Positions 12,420-22,574 of a DNA stretch of 64,000 nt are shown piece after piece (positions within the stretch are counted from its first letter, which is position 1; every line of letters starts with the position of its first letter). Both the position numbers and the translations under genes were made by a program. Source of the DNA: Aphrocallistes beatrix (Eukaryota > Porifera > Hexactinellida > Sceptrulophora > Aphrocallistidae); assembly GCA_963281255.1 (NCBI GenBank), contig OY725488.1, positions 5,615,524-5,679,523 on the forward strand, given 5' to 3'. A model generated the notes under the pieces. It did no database searches, was not told the origin of the DNA, and saw only the letters and a program-made list of their open reading frames with translations.

Positions 12420-12909
12420 GCGGCTTAATTTGACTCAACACGGGAAACCTCACCAGGTCCGGACATAGTTAGGATTGACAGATTGAGAGCTCTTTCTTGA
12501 TTCTATGGGTGGTGGTGCATGGCCGTTCTTAGTTGGTGGAGTGATTTGTCTGGTTAATTCCGTTAACGAACGAGACCTTAGCCTACTAACTAGTCGCGTC
12601 ATCCACACGGCCGCTCAGTCTCTTGTCCTCGGGCAGGAGCTGGGTTGGTCGGATAGGCGTGTTTGACTTCTTAGAGGGACAGTTGGCTTGCCTAATCAAA
12701 GGAAGTTTGAGGCAATAACAGGTCTGTGATGCCCTTAGATGTTCTGGGCCGCACGCGCGCTACACTGATCAAGTCAACAAGTTGTTAACCTTCGCCGTAA
12801 GGCGCTGGGTAATCTTGTGAAACTTGATCGTGCTGGGGATAGATCCTTGCAATTTTTGATCTTGAACGAGGAATTCCTAGTAAGCGCAAGTCATCTAACT
12901 TGCGCTGAT

Positions 12910-12955
<46 letters not shown>

Positions 12956-13058
12956 AATGTTTTAGTGAGGTCTTCGGATCGACACTGCACGGCCAGTAAT
13001 GGCTGTGCGGAGGTTGAGAAGTTGATCAAACTTGATCATTTAGAGGAAGTAAAAGTCA

Positions 13059-13096
<38 letters not shown>

Positions 13097-13098
13097 CA
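11129..13098 (+). rRNA. 18S (small subunit) rRNA, right arm
   Basis: Complete gene from TACCTGGTTGATCCTGCCAG to GTGAACCTGCGGAAGGATCA. The universal blocks GTGCCAGCAGCCGCGGTAA (near 11733), AATTGACGGAAGGGCACC and GTACACACCGCCCGTCGC are in order. At about 1970 nt it is long for an animal. The extra length appears mostly between the GTGCATGGCCGTTC block and the 3' decoding block, i.e. around V7/V8. Confidence 0.98.
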
Positions 13099-13474
13099 TT
13101 GTGTTCGATGGAAGTGTAGTACTAGTCTGCATCATGTATACTGACTACCTATCCTGTTCTATGTGGACTGTTTATGTCGCTCCTTAGTGCGTTTTTTGAA
13201 GGCAGTACTTTGCTTGCCTGAACATCAGCATTATGGAGGTGGTTTTGTAGTAGATTGGCCGTGTCTATATTTAAGGTCCTATACAGGTGGGATTCTCCTG
13301 TGTGGATGAATGGTTTTGTAGGTTAATGTGGTTGGGTCCAACACCGATTTCCCCTCAGCCCGCCTTATAATATGGCACCCTCTTTCTACATTGCCGTTGT
13401 TGCTTTATGTGACTTTTGTTCTTAATTGACTAGAATAGATATTGTTGGGTGAAATGGAGAGATATGTGATATTG
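13099..13474 (+). other. ITS1, right arm
   Basis: Transcribed spacer of about 376 nt between 18S and 5.8S. It is identical to the left-arm copy. Confidence 0.9.
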
Positions 13475-13632
13475 AGACAACTTCTAACGGTGGATCTCTC
13501 GGCTCGTGTGTCGATGACGAACGCAGCCAACTGCGATACGTAGTGTGAATTGCAGAATCTGTGAATCATTGAATTTTCTAACGCGAATGGCGCTTCGAGC
13601 TTGCTCGAGGCATGTCTGTCTGAGGGTCGTTT
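13475..13632 (+). rRNA. 5.8S rRNA, right arm
   Basis: Has the core GGTGGATCTCTCGGCTCGTG and GATACGTAGTGTGAATTGCAG and ends near CATGTCTGTCTGAGGGTCG. The ends are approximate. Confidence 0.95.
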
Positions 13633-14087
13633 CCTGACACAATATAATCGTATACATTCATTATGCTCTCTACCTTTACGTAGTTAAATAGTGTTTGTAT
13701 ATTGTCTTTGAGGCCCACCCTAGGATGCCTAGGTGATCCCTGTCTGGCGGCTTTGTAACCGGATTCAGGATAATTATAGCTCGTGTTCGTTGCACTTGTT
13801 ATCGTTCTGTTCCTGGGTAGCTTGTTTGCTAGATGGTGTGCCCCGAATGAGAACTTCATTCTTCATAAGCTGCTTATTTTGGTACTATGTGACGGCTTAT
13901 TGAGTTGTTGGATAAGTTCACGACTCGTTTCTTTCACACTAAGATAGTACAAGAGTTTTGCAATTTCAAGAGTGAGTGAGCTATGGTAGTCTACAATTAT
14001 GTATGTAGTTTATCGCACGTGTGCCATATAGCATTTACATAACCAATGTGTAATCCTGCTAGTATATTTGTACACAAATCATATCAA
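13633..14087 (+). other. ITS2, right arm
   Basis: Transcribed spacer of about 455 nt between 5.8S and 28S, identical to the left arm. Confidence 0.9.
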
Positions 14088-14109
14088 TGACCTCAGATCA
14101 GGCAAGAAT

Positions 14110-14156
<47 letters not shown>

Positions 14157-15448
14157 AAGCATTCCCAGAGTAATGGCGAATGAAATGGGATCTAGCTCAA
14201 GCTGATAATCTCCGGCTACTATGTGTAGTTGGCGAATTGTAGTCTAGAATGTGTGACCTTGTGCACAGCTCTATCAGGTAAAGTCTGCTTGGAATAGTGT
14301 GCCGGAGAGGGTGACAGCCCCGTGTAACGTGTTGCGCCTGATGCGAGCGTGTAATCGGTTGCCGTTGATGAGTCGGGTTGTTTGAGATTGCAGCCCAAAG
14401 TGGGTGGTAGACTCCACTTAAAGCTAAATACAACCACGAGCCCGATAGTAAACAAGTACCGTGAGGGAAAGATGAAAAGTACTTTGAAAAGAGGGTGAAA
14501 AGACCGTGAAACCGTTAGGAGGGAAACGAACAGGCTGAACATTTTCGTTGTGTGTGACTCAGGCAAGTTGCTGTCGGGCTGATGTTGCTCACCGGTATCA
14601 GCATTCTGATCATGTAGGATGCAGGTGGGTATACTCAGTACTGGCTTGACCTTCTCTGCTGTACTTCATACATGAACGAGGCTAGTCAGGCTCGTCTGTG
14701 GTTGGATGTTAGTCGCATTCAATCCCTTCTACAGGGTAGTTGGCTTGGTAAGGAAGGTGACTGCTCGCTTCATCTCTCCCGGAGTTGGATGTTGAGCAGT
14801 GTTTATAGACTTGCCTCGTAGCAGCTGCCTAGACGAGTGTGGTAAGATGGCATCATCTACTTGATGACCTTAACTCGATCCGACTTGTGCTTGCATGGGT
14901 CTGCCATGCGATTGTGGCCATCTCTTGCTATTCGATGTACCTCGTAGAGGGAAATTGATACAGGTGGATGTGTTCACCACGATTGTTATGAGCTGTGCTG
15001 ATCGAAGCGTGACTGGCATCCTTTTCTTGGTGAGCCTGTCCGACCCGTCTTGAAACACGGACCAAGGAGTCTAACATGTACGCGAGTTTTACGATGTGAT
15101 GGAAATCTGTTGTGTGTATGAGAGCGGAATGAAAGTGAAAGAGCAGCCGCCTTCCTCTTTATGGGGTGAGGTTGGGTGCTCTGTGATGTGAGCTTATCCC
15201 TTGTGCAAGAGTGAGCTTAACATAGGCCGATCGTTGTGACAGCTGCGTGGTGGTGCCTGGTGCACTCTCGGGTGTGTCGGGTTACGGTCACGAGGGCGAC
15301 AGGATTCGAGCGTGAGCGTACCTGTTGGGACCCGAAAGATGGTGAACTATGCCTGAATAGGGTGAAGCCAGAGGAAACTCTGGTGGAAGCTCGTAGCGGT
15401 TCTGACGTGCAAATCGATCGTCAAATTTGGGTATAGGGGCGAAAGACT

Positions 15449-15504
<56 letters not shown>

Positions 15505-15801
15505 CTGTGCTATGTGTGTAGTTTTATCAGGTAAAGCGAATGATTAGAGGTATTGGGGTTGAAATGGCCTCAACCTATTCTCAAACTTTAAATGGGTAAG
15601 AAGTGCAGCTTACTTGTGTGAAGTTGTACCAATGAATATATTCGAATACAGAGGCTCTTAGTGGGCCATTTTTGGTAAGCAGAACTGGCGATGCGGGATG
15701 AACCGAACGCTGGGTTAAGGTGCCCAAGTCAACGCTCATGAGATCCCAGGAAAGGTGTTGGTTGATACAGACAGCAGGACGGTGGCCATGGAAGTCGGAA
15801 T

Positions 15802-15835
<34 letters not shown>

Positions 15836-16894
15836 TCAACTAGCCCTGAAAATGGATGGCGCTCAAGCGTTGCACCTATCCCCGGCCGCCGTGTGGAGAT
15901 ACGACCAGTGCTGGTGACACGGCGTGTAGGAGGGCGCAGGGCTATACTGTTTCTTTACAAGCTGTACAGGCTGAAGCGTGAGCTCAGCTGAAGCTGGCCC
16001 TGGTGCAGATCTTGGTGGTAGTAGCAATTATTCAAATGAGAAGGTATTACTTTGAAGGCCGAAGTGGAGAAGGGTTCCACGTGAACAGCATTTGGACGTG
16101 GGTGAGTCGGTCCTAAGAGATGGGCGAAAGCCTGGTTAGTAAGGGTGCAGATGTGCTCGCTCCCTCAAAAAGGGTGAGCATGTCCGATTGGTTCTTCACC
16201 GAGCCAGAAGTGGCACCTTCTCTCGAAAGGGTATCGGGTTAATATTCCCGAACCAGACACTTGGATGCTGTGCGGTCTTGCCTTCTCGGAGGTGGGCCGC
16301 ATGGGGCACGGTAACGTATATATATCATATGCTAGTACTCGGTGACGCTTGCGATAGCCCTGGGAAGAGTTGTCTTTTCTTCTTAACCGTACCAACCGTG
16401 TGCACAGCCCTGGAAGCAGTTTACCTTGAGAGAGGGCTGGAGGTCGGGTAAAGCGCTGCACTTATTGCGGCGTCCAGTGCGCTGTCGAGAGCCCTTGAAA
16501 AGCTGAGTTAGTACTGGACCATGTTAGTCTCGTGTCTGGCCGTACCCATCACCGCATCAGGTCTCCAAGGTGCAAAGCCTCTGGCCGATAGAACAATGTA
16601 GGTAAGGGAAGTCGGCAAAATGGATCCGTAACTTCGGGAAAAGGATTGGCTCTAAGGGCTGAGTAGGTCGGGCTGCGGGAAGAAGCGTCTGGGCAAGAGA
16701 CCGATTGCTCGACTGGAGCTGGCCGGCCTTCACGGGTTGGTCGGCCTCGGTTGGGCGAGGAGTTGATGGCTCGGGCGTGGACACTCGCAGCTTGAAGCTG
16801 GTTGGCTGGGGGGGCTGTGCCTCACGGTGCAGTCTCCCTGGCTGGCCAGTGCTTTCGGTCTACATTTAACAGCTAACTTAGAACTGGAACGGAC
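14088..16894 (+). rRNA. 28S (large subunit) rRNA, right arm, 3' truncated by gap
   Basis: The first 2.8 kb of the large-subunit gene runs from GACCTCAGATCAGG to ACTTAGAACTGGAACGGAC, where the N gap begins. The conserved blocks CCCGAAAGATGGTGAACTATG, GCAAATCGATCGTC and GGTTCCCTCCGAAGTTTCCC are visible. The last third or so of the gene is absent. Beyond 14603 the left arm lies outside the window. Confidence 0.95.
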
Positions 16895-17094
16895 NNNNNN
16901 NNNNNNNNNNNNNNNNNNNNNNNNNNNNNNNNNNNNNNNNNNNNNNNNNNNNNNNNNNNNNNNNNNNNNNNNNNNNNNNNNNNNNNNNNNNNNNNNNNNN
17001 NNNNNNNNNNNNNNNNNNNNNNNNNNNNNNNNNNNNNNNNNNNNNNNNNNNNNNNNNNNNNNNNNNNNNNNNNNNNNNNNNNNNNNNNNNNNNN
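16895..17094. other. Scaffold gap of exactly 200 N
   Basis: The round gap size indicates a placeholder inserted by scaffolding, not a measured distance. It cuts the 28S gene, so physical linkage between the rDNA contig and the gene-bearing part is not shown by the sequence. Confidence 0.95.
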
Positions 17095-17598
17095 AACCAT
17101 TGAATCTAGACGTGGAAATTATGTTATGGCTTTATAGGAAATAGTCTGTTGGCTATCAAATAAGATCAAATTTGAATGCATAGTTATTGCGGTTTTGAAG
17201 ATATGACCTCAACTGATCAAAATGCGTTTCCATAGCAACGCTGAAATGTAGCAACATTCCATGAAAAATATTCACTTTTCGCATCAACCCATTTACAGCT
17301 CAGTTCTATACAAAGAAACTATAATAAAACAACCACTTAGAAGTGCCCTTAAACAACCTCTGAAATTCACTAAATGTGTCCCAAATATAACCTATTGTGC
17401 AATCATATGAATCGAAATTTTAACAACGGATATGGATACTTTGGCGTCATATTGATATATGCTGGTAATACATTTCGAAGTTCTATTCTGCGTCGTTCAC
17501 GATTTTTGGCAGATCATGTATTTGATCAACCATCTTCGACCGCATCCCTGGTCCATTTTTGAGATTTAGATGGGAGGCCTTATATACAGAGTGCTATG
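17095..17598. mobile_element. Foldback element, family FB, copy 2 (truncated by gap)
   Basis: Matches the right arm of the complete copy at 44428-45492. Shared blocks are CATAGCAACGCTGAAATGTA, TATATGCTGGTAATACATT and the terminus AGAGTGCTATG. The left arm is missing at the N gap. Confidence 0.65.
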
Positions 17599-18436
17599 TT
17601 CGGACTAAATATCGGATTGTTCAGCAAATATTAGTCCTCTAAAATTAGCTTTTCAACTCATTAGTGACGTTTATTGCATTCCTATTACATAGCAACAACA
17701 GCATTACACTGTTTATGTTTAGTCTGTCTGTGGTCAAATATACAACAGACTTATAATTCCGAATGCACATATCAATTGCAGAATGTTGTAAGAATGAGTG
17801 ATATTATAGAGGAAGACATGAAAGCATTTTCAAAATGGTAGAAATTGAGAGTTGTCAGGTCAATTTTATATTTTTACAAAAGGCATAAAATTTTGAGTTA
17901 CTTATATAGAAAGCGATTACAGGTACAAAAATGTGAATAACTCAAAGAGAACATATGGAAACCAAATGAATTTTTTTATACAATGAATTATGAATATAAA
18001 CAGTAAAATACTCAAAAATAAAACAGTATCCAAAATATACATTTTTGTTACGTCATAGTTCCGGTTTGCTTCGGGAGTTGGTTTCAGTTCCAGTTTTCAC
18101 AAAGAAAAGGAACTCAAAACTTAATTTACTCAAGTTTTTCGTATTCTCCATATGTAAAAACATAAGTATTGCAATTTATGAAAGAATTTGATGAATATTT
18201 TTCAAGGTATTCGAGTTTAAAATGGGATGGTGATTTAACCATTGTGAAAATCCTTGGTCAAACAGTAAAAATTAAAAAAATTGTGACGTCATAACTCAAA
18301 AACCACACAACCGATTGATCTGAAATTTTCACAAAAGTAAAGACATATAAGTGCCCTGTCGCACAGCAAATTTCAGACCAATCGGTTGATGGTGGTGAAA
18401 TGATTGGTTTTTTGACATGGAATTTCCCATATATTA
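17599..18436. other. Intergenic, repeat-like, no gene
   Basis: No coding sequence was seen. One stretch (about 18290-18430) has a TGACGTCA site at 18284 and an internal inverted pair (CCGATTGATCTGAAATTTT facing AAATTTCAGACCAATCGG), suggesting another small degenerate element. Confidence 0.4.
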
Positions 18437-18640
18437 TAATTAGAAATTTTAGTTTTTCGACTATAACTCAGCCATTTTAGATGATATAAGGCTGAAATTT
18501 TAAGAGAATGTGTATATTAATATTCTTCACATGTTTACAACTATCATTAAAAATGATGACTCATCACTCTGTTATGACGTCATCATTACTCATCAAAAAT
18601 TGACACATTTTGATTTTTCGAGTGATATCGATTATAACGG
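18437..18640 (+). mobile_element. CRE/AP-1 MITE family, fragment B
   Basis: Family blocks in order: TTTTTCGACTATAACTCAGC, TGATGACTCATCACTC, TTATGACGTCATCATTAC and CGAGTGATATCGATTATAAC. The CRE palindrome is at 18575-18582. It runs directly into pogo-like sequence. Confidence 0.7.
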
Positions 18641-18644
18641 TCAC

Positions 18645-19448
18645 CTCAGAAGAGCGGCCACCCCGATATTCTGGGCACTTTTCAAATTCCCGTCGGACTC
18701 ACATAGACAATATTGATTTATATCAGTTTACGGCCACCCAGCTATGCCGAATTCCGGCCATTTGTTTTAGAACGAAACCATATTTTACCTCGGAATGACG
18801 GCCAATTACCTTAAACAATAGGGAATCATTATTGCATGTTTGAAAATGAAAACAATTTCTTGACAATAAAATAACAAACAGTGTACAAGTAACCCATATA
18901 AATGTAAAGCATATTATTACTCTGTCAATAATCATAAGATATTAATGGCATCAAACGAACGCAATGAACTGTGGCTCTCAAACAAAAAGTGGAGCAAATT
19001 CGAAATTCTTCGGGTCAATCGCATCGGCAATTGGCGGAAAAATTTAATATCGGAAGAACCCAGGTATCCTCCATACTTAAGCGAAAACAGAGTATTTGAC
19101 AGCTTATGAGGAAAATCAGAGAGGAGACAGGAAGCGGCATTGTTACTCCAACGAATATAATGTTCTAGACATAGCTATGTGGGACTGGTTTCAATATAAA
19201 CATACTCAATAACATACTCCTCTCTGGTCCGTTGAGCCAAGAGAAAGCATTAGAATTCGCAGCAACTTTATTTGTTCTAATTGGTATATAAAGGGTATAT
19301 AAAGGATATATATTATTAATAACTTATCATAACTTATAATGTTAATGAAATATGGTTTCTTTCAAAAAGTTTCAGAATTACGGCCACCCCGAAATTAAGG
19401 TCACTTTTCTCGGTCCCAAGGGTGACCGTAATTCCGGAGTTCCACTGT
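18645..19448 (+). pseudogene. pogo/Tigger-like transposon remnant
   Basis: Near 18970-19090 one frame reads ALKQKVEQIRNSSGQSHRQL and then AEKFNIGRTQVSSILKRK, the CENP-B-type N-terminal helix-turn-helix of Tigger transposases, ending in stops. A later frame near 19155-19200 gives NVLDIAMWDWFQYK, the next conserved helix. The right end carries a terminal repeat whose reverse complement reads CAGTGGAACTCCGGAATTAC. Related GCGGCCACCCCGATATTCTG sequence lies at the left. The rest of the transposase is gone. Confidence 0.65.
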
Positions 19449-19997
19449 ATCTTATTTCAATTGTTCTGATATAATAATTAGTTTGTCAGGGTGGGTGAAT
19501 GCCTAAATTAATGAAAAATTGAAACAAGTACATAGTAGCATATGTATTGTTTTAAAAAGGCATAACCGGACCAAATTTGAAGAATATTCCCGCCATACTA
19601 CTTTCCAGGTTTGGATGTGCCGCGTTTCATTTATGATGACAGTTGGCATGTATGCCATTTATGGAGACTCCACTTATAGAGGTTTTACTGTATCCTGTTC
19701 CCAAAGTAAGGCTATTCTACGTATAATACTTCACTAATAAATCCGGAGGCTAAAAATTTAGAGTGAAGCTACCCCTAGCGGACAAGTTTTTAACCAGCCT
19801 GAAAAGTTTTTCATGAAGCCATTGTCATCTAAAATTTGTTCCTCAAAGTGTGATGTCCTTGTGAATCTAATGACTGTCCCAAAATAGTTTTTGTTTTGCT
19901 TGCCAGTTGACTGCTCTACTTTGGTATGCTTTCAATATTAGCCTTTTTACCAGCATATTTGATTAATTTTAATACTTTGGAATATTAGCGAACTCGA
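19449..19997. other. Upstream region of ZNHIT6, no gene seen
   Basis: AT-rich intergenic sequence of about 550 bp. No repeat or RNA gene was recognised. It presumably includes the promoter of the downstream gene. Confidence 0.4.
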
Positions 19998-20771
19998 ATG
20001 GATGATATACCTGACGTCCTTTCATCTCCCGAGTCCGGTGAGATATCCCACTCACCGCAACCCCTCCCCCTCCTGGACTACAGTACACTATGTCACACTT
20101 GTAACGATGTTGAGTGGAAGTACACATGTCCTCGATGCTTGTGTAAGAGTTGCAGCCTGCACTGTGTGAAGAGACACAAGCAGGAGACTGGGTGCAGCGG
20201 AGAGAGGGAGAGAACCAAGGCGGTGCCTCGGTCGCAGTATAGCGAGAACACGTTCTACTCGGACTACTTCTTCTTGGAAGAAGTTGGGGATGCAGTGGAC
20301 CGTTCTGATCGAGACGACATGTCCCGATCAAAACTTACGAACAAAAATTTCAATCGATTGCGAAGTTTGAAGCGAGAGCTGTGGAAGAGAGGGGTTGTCT
20401 TCTACACTGCGCCCGCAGGGATGAGTGCGCGCTGTAGGAACAGGACTTATTTTAATCACAAGACTGGGGTCGTCTATTGGTACCTGCGGTTGTTGTTTGC
20501 TGGTTCAGGAGGAGGCGAATTTTATCCGTCCGGGGTTAGCGAGACTACAAAACTCATAGATCTCATCATGCGATACTTGGAGAAGTGTAAAGAAGATGGT
20601 TCAGTGGCAGGATATATCAGAGTGTTGCAGAGTAGGGGTACAGGCGCTCTACAAGCTAAGTTGGACCAACCTAGTGGGATGGTATCATTAGACCTGCAGA
20701 AAGATCTAATGGACAATCTTAGAACACGTAGAGTCATGGAATATCCGTCGATTACAGTAATGCTGTGTTAA
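19998..20771 (+). CDS. ZNHIT6: Box C/D snoRNA protein 1 (BCD1), HIT-type zinc finger protein
   Basis: BCD1/ZNHIT6 assists assembly of box C/D snoRNPs in the nucleus. It does so with the R2TP/NUFIP machinery, by delivering and stabilising snoRNAs. The 257-residue protein is a single uninterrupted frame. A zf-HIT finger sits at residues 32-66 (ligands C32, C35, C44, C47, C52, C56, H60, C66; motif YTCPRCLCKSCSLHCVKRHK). It is followed by the BCD1-specific region including SDYFFLEEV and the C-terminal LMDNLRTRRVMEYPSITVML, which matches the family's LLDNL...IIEYP ending. The acidic N-terminal extension of vertebrate proteins (about 470 aa) is missing, so it is short but complete at both conserved ends. 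RPL26 starts 107 bp downstream on the same strand. Confidence 0.9.
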   Translation: MDDIPDVLSSPESGEISHSPQPLPLLDYSTLCHTCNDVEWKYTCPRCLCKSCSLHCVKRHKQETGCSGERERTKAVPRSQYSENTFYSDYFFLEEVGDAVDRSDRDDMSRSKLTNKNFNRLRSLKRELWKRGVVFYTAPAGMSARCRNRTYFNHKTGVVYWYLRLLFAGSGGGEFYPSGVSETTKLIDLIMRYLEKCKEDGSVAGYIRVLQSRGTGALQAKLDQPSGMVSLDLQKDLMDNLRTRRVMEYPSITVMLC

Positions 20772-20877
20772 TTTTAGTTTTTATATTAATTTTTTCTGTA
20801 TTAAATGTTTATCAATCGTTTTAATTATATCTCATCGCTTGTGTACGTTTCAATCAGTTTAGCATTTGATACGAGGA

Positions 20878-21330
20878 ATGAGTCACAAACGATCCAAAGC
20901 TACTTCCTCGCGCCGTAAGTGCCGCAAAGCCCACTTCTCTTCTCCTTCGCACATCCGCCGGAAACTGATGAGCTCTCCACTCTCCAAAGAACTGAGACAG
21001 AAGCACAACATCCGGTCGATCCCTATCCGCAAGGACGACGAGGTCACCATAGTTCGCAGCACGAACAAAACGACGGCACAGGGCTCCAAGGTCACTGCTG
21101 TCTACCGCAAGCGTTGGGTGATCCACATTGATAAGGTCCAGAGGGACCGAGCTAACGGGATGACTGTGAAGGTGGGCATTCATCCTTCTAACGTCATCAT
21201 CACCAAGCTCAAAATGACTGAGGATAGGAAGAGGATAATCGCGAGGAAATCCGCCCCTAAGCTCACAGAAGGAGGCAAGGGGAAAGGAAAGATCTCTCAA
21301 AAGGATGTGCAGATGGATACAGTAGACTAG
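20878..21330 (+). CDS. RPL26: Large-subunit ribosomal protein L26 (uL24), divergent
   Basis: uL24 binds 28S/5.8S rRNA near the polypeptide exit tunnel. The 150-residue intronless frame keeps the signature [20 protein letters not shown], then [14 protein letters not shown] and [14 protein letters not shown], and has a lysine-rich tail. Two things are unusual. The N-terminus ([20 protein letters not shown]) differs from the animal consensus, and the KOW loop normally rich in G-x-Y/K-G reads [13 protein letters not shown] chose the ATG at 20878 because it gives the standard family length; the upstream in-frame start is only TTG. It could be the sole RPL26 gene, a fast-evolving paralogue or an old retrocopy. 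The absence of stops argues that it is under selection. Confidence 0.9.
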   Translation: MSHKRSKATSSRRKCRKAHFSSPSHIRRKLMSSPLSKELRQKHNIRSIPIRKDDEVTIVRSTNKTTAQGSKVTAVYRKRWVIHIDKVQRDRANGMTVKVGIHPSNVIITKLKMTEDRKRIIARKSAPKLTEGGKGKGKISQKDVQMDTVD

Positions 21331-21539
21331 TAGGATTATTCGGTATAAAGTAGTAGGTCCTTATGTTATTGTTTGAATCTAGCAGCTAGATTTTCTAGAT
21401 AATTAAGTGCTGTTTGAGTTCCAAACCATTCTGATTGCATACTACCGCCCTCCCCGGGTCCCGATGAATCCTGGAATATAAAAGCGAAATTAAGTTATTT
21501 GTGGCTTGGTCTGGTCTTTTTGAGTTATAGTGGAAAAAT

Positions 21540-22210
21540 TATGACGTAATTGTCACTTTTTTATAATTAGAAATTTCAGTTTTTCGACCATAACTCAGCC
21601 ATTTTATAGGAGGATGAAATTTTAATAGAATGTGTATATTAATATATCTCAAATATGATATAACTATCATCAAAAAATGATTGCTCATCACTCTGTTACA
21701 GTGGTGGGCAACCTTAATCCTTAAGTGGGTCACAATTGGGACCCGTGAGGGGTCTCGCGGGCCCCAAATCTGTCAGTTATTGTTACGGTCACATCACCAT
21801 GGCCATAGCAACATTAGAAACCTATATGGAAGCAATGTAACAACCAAAATTATACTTATAAAAGCAAAAATAAGTAAAATAAATTGAATCATCATATAAT
21901 GATTATGGAAAATATATTGATATTCAGCATCAATTTCACACCAAAATTAGGCGGGCCCATTTTGCATTATTACAATCACTAACAAGCGTGCCCCATAATA
22001 GTGTTTTGAGTCGCGGACCAGCAAATTTAGTCTCGTGGCCCCAGGTTGCCCACCGCTGCTGTGTTATGACGTCATCATTACGCATCAAAGATTGACAAAT
22101 TGACAAATTTGATTAATTTTTGACTGATTTCGATTATAACCGTAAGACAACGTATTTAAAGATGTTATCACACAGTGTCCTCCAGCAGCGCAGCGCAAGC
22201 AAGCGAAGCA
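21540..22210 (+). mobile_element. CRE/AP-1 MITE family, copy C, split by a hAT MITE
   Basis: The left half (21540-21698) and right half (22059-22210) are the two parts of one MITE. They are interrupted at the CACTCTGTTA/TGACGTCATCATTAC junction by the element at 21699-22058. It retains a TGACGTCA site (22067-22074) and the subterminal GCAGCGCAAGCAAGCGAAGC. Confidence 0.8.
21699..22058. mobile_element. hAT-type MITE nested in copy C
   Basis: This 360-bp element has terminal inverted repeats CAGTGGTGGGCAACC and CAGCGGTGGGCAACC (reverse complement of the right end). The flanking 8-bp duplication is CTCTGTTA/CTGTGTTA (one mismatch). It has no coding capacity. TIR form and 8-bp duplication fit the hAT superfamily. 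Confidence 0.85.
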
Positions 22211-22574
22211 CGCTTGTTTCCTTTATCTTAGAAGCTAAATCCATGACTTTCGAGTGTACCTTAATGTTAGTTGATTAATTAATTATTTTACAAAGATGCA
22301 GTTTTGTTTGAGGATTGAAGAATTTAGCAATCTCATGTTTTTACTCATATCCATGAAGAATTATTTTATTACTACAACTGACAAAATAAAATTCTTTTCA
22401 ATTTCAGGCAAAGAACATAATCAATTATAGATGTATTCTAGGTTACACTTCACTCTAGTTTATCAGCTCTCTTAGCAACCTATCTAGCTAGTTCAATGTA
22501 TGCATTCTTTAAACTCGCTTCCCAGCCGCACCCACTAATGCCCGCTCTCTTCCTACCGTCCCTTATTCACTAGC
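22211..22574. other. Promoter region of THOC2
   Basis: Intergenic sequence of about 360 bp between the MITE end and the THOC2 start. No repeat or RNA gene was recognised. Confidence 0.4.

Larger units (their letters stand above)
1..14603. repeat. Large inverted repeat: two divergent rDNA units around a unique spacer
   Basis: Arms 1-4678 and 9926-14603 are reverse complements. Paired coordinates always sum to 14604, and conceptual translations of paired frames are identical along the whole length. Identity breaks at 4679/9925. The left end of the arm is the window edge, so the true arm may be longer. The 18S 5' ends face each other, so transcription diverges from the centre. It may be a real inverted rDNA pair or an assembly product, because a scaffold gap follows at 16895. 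Confidence 0.9.

Noticed and set aside
16165-16461. Frames of 87-98 codons in the right 28S gene
   Set aside because: rRNA sequence; no protein family resemblance.
16827-17144. Frame running through the N gap
   Set aside because: Translation of undefined bases; meaningless.
20854-21300. 148-codon antisense frame over RPL26
   Set aside because: Shadow of the strongly conserved RPL26 coding strand.
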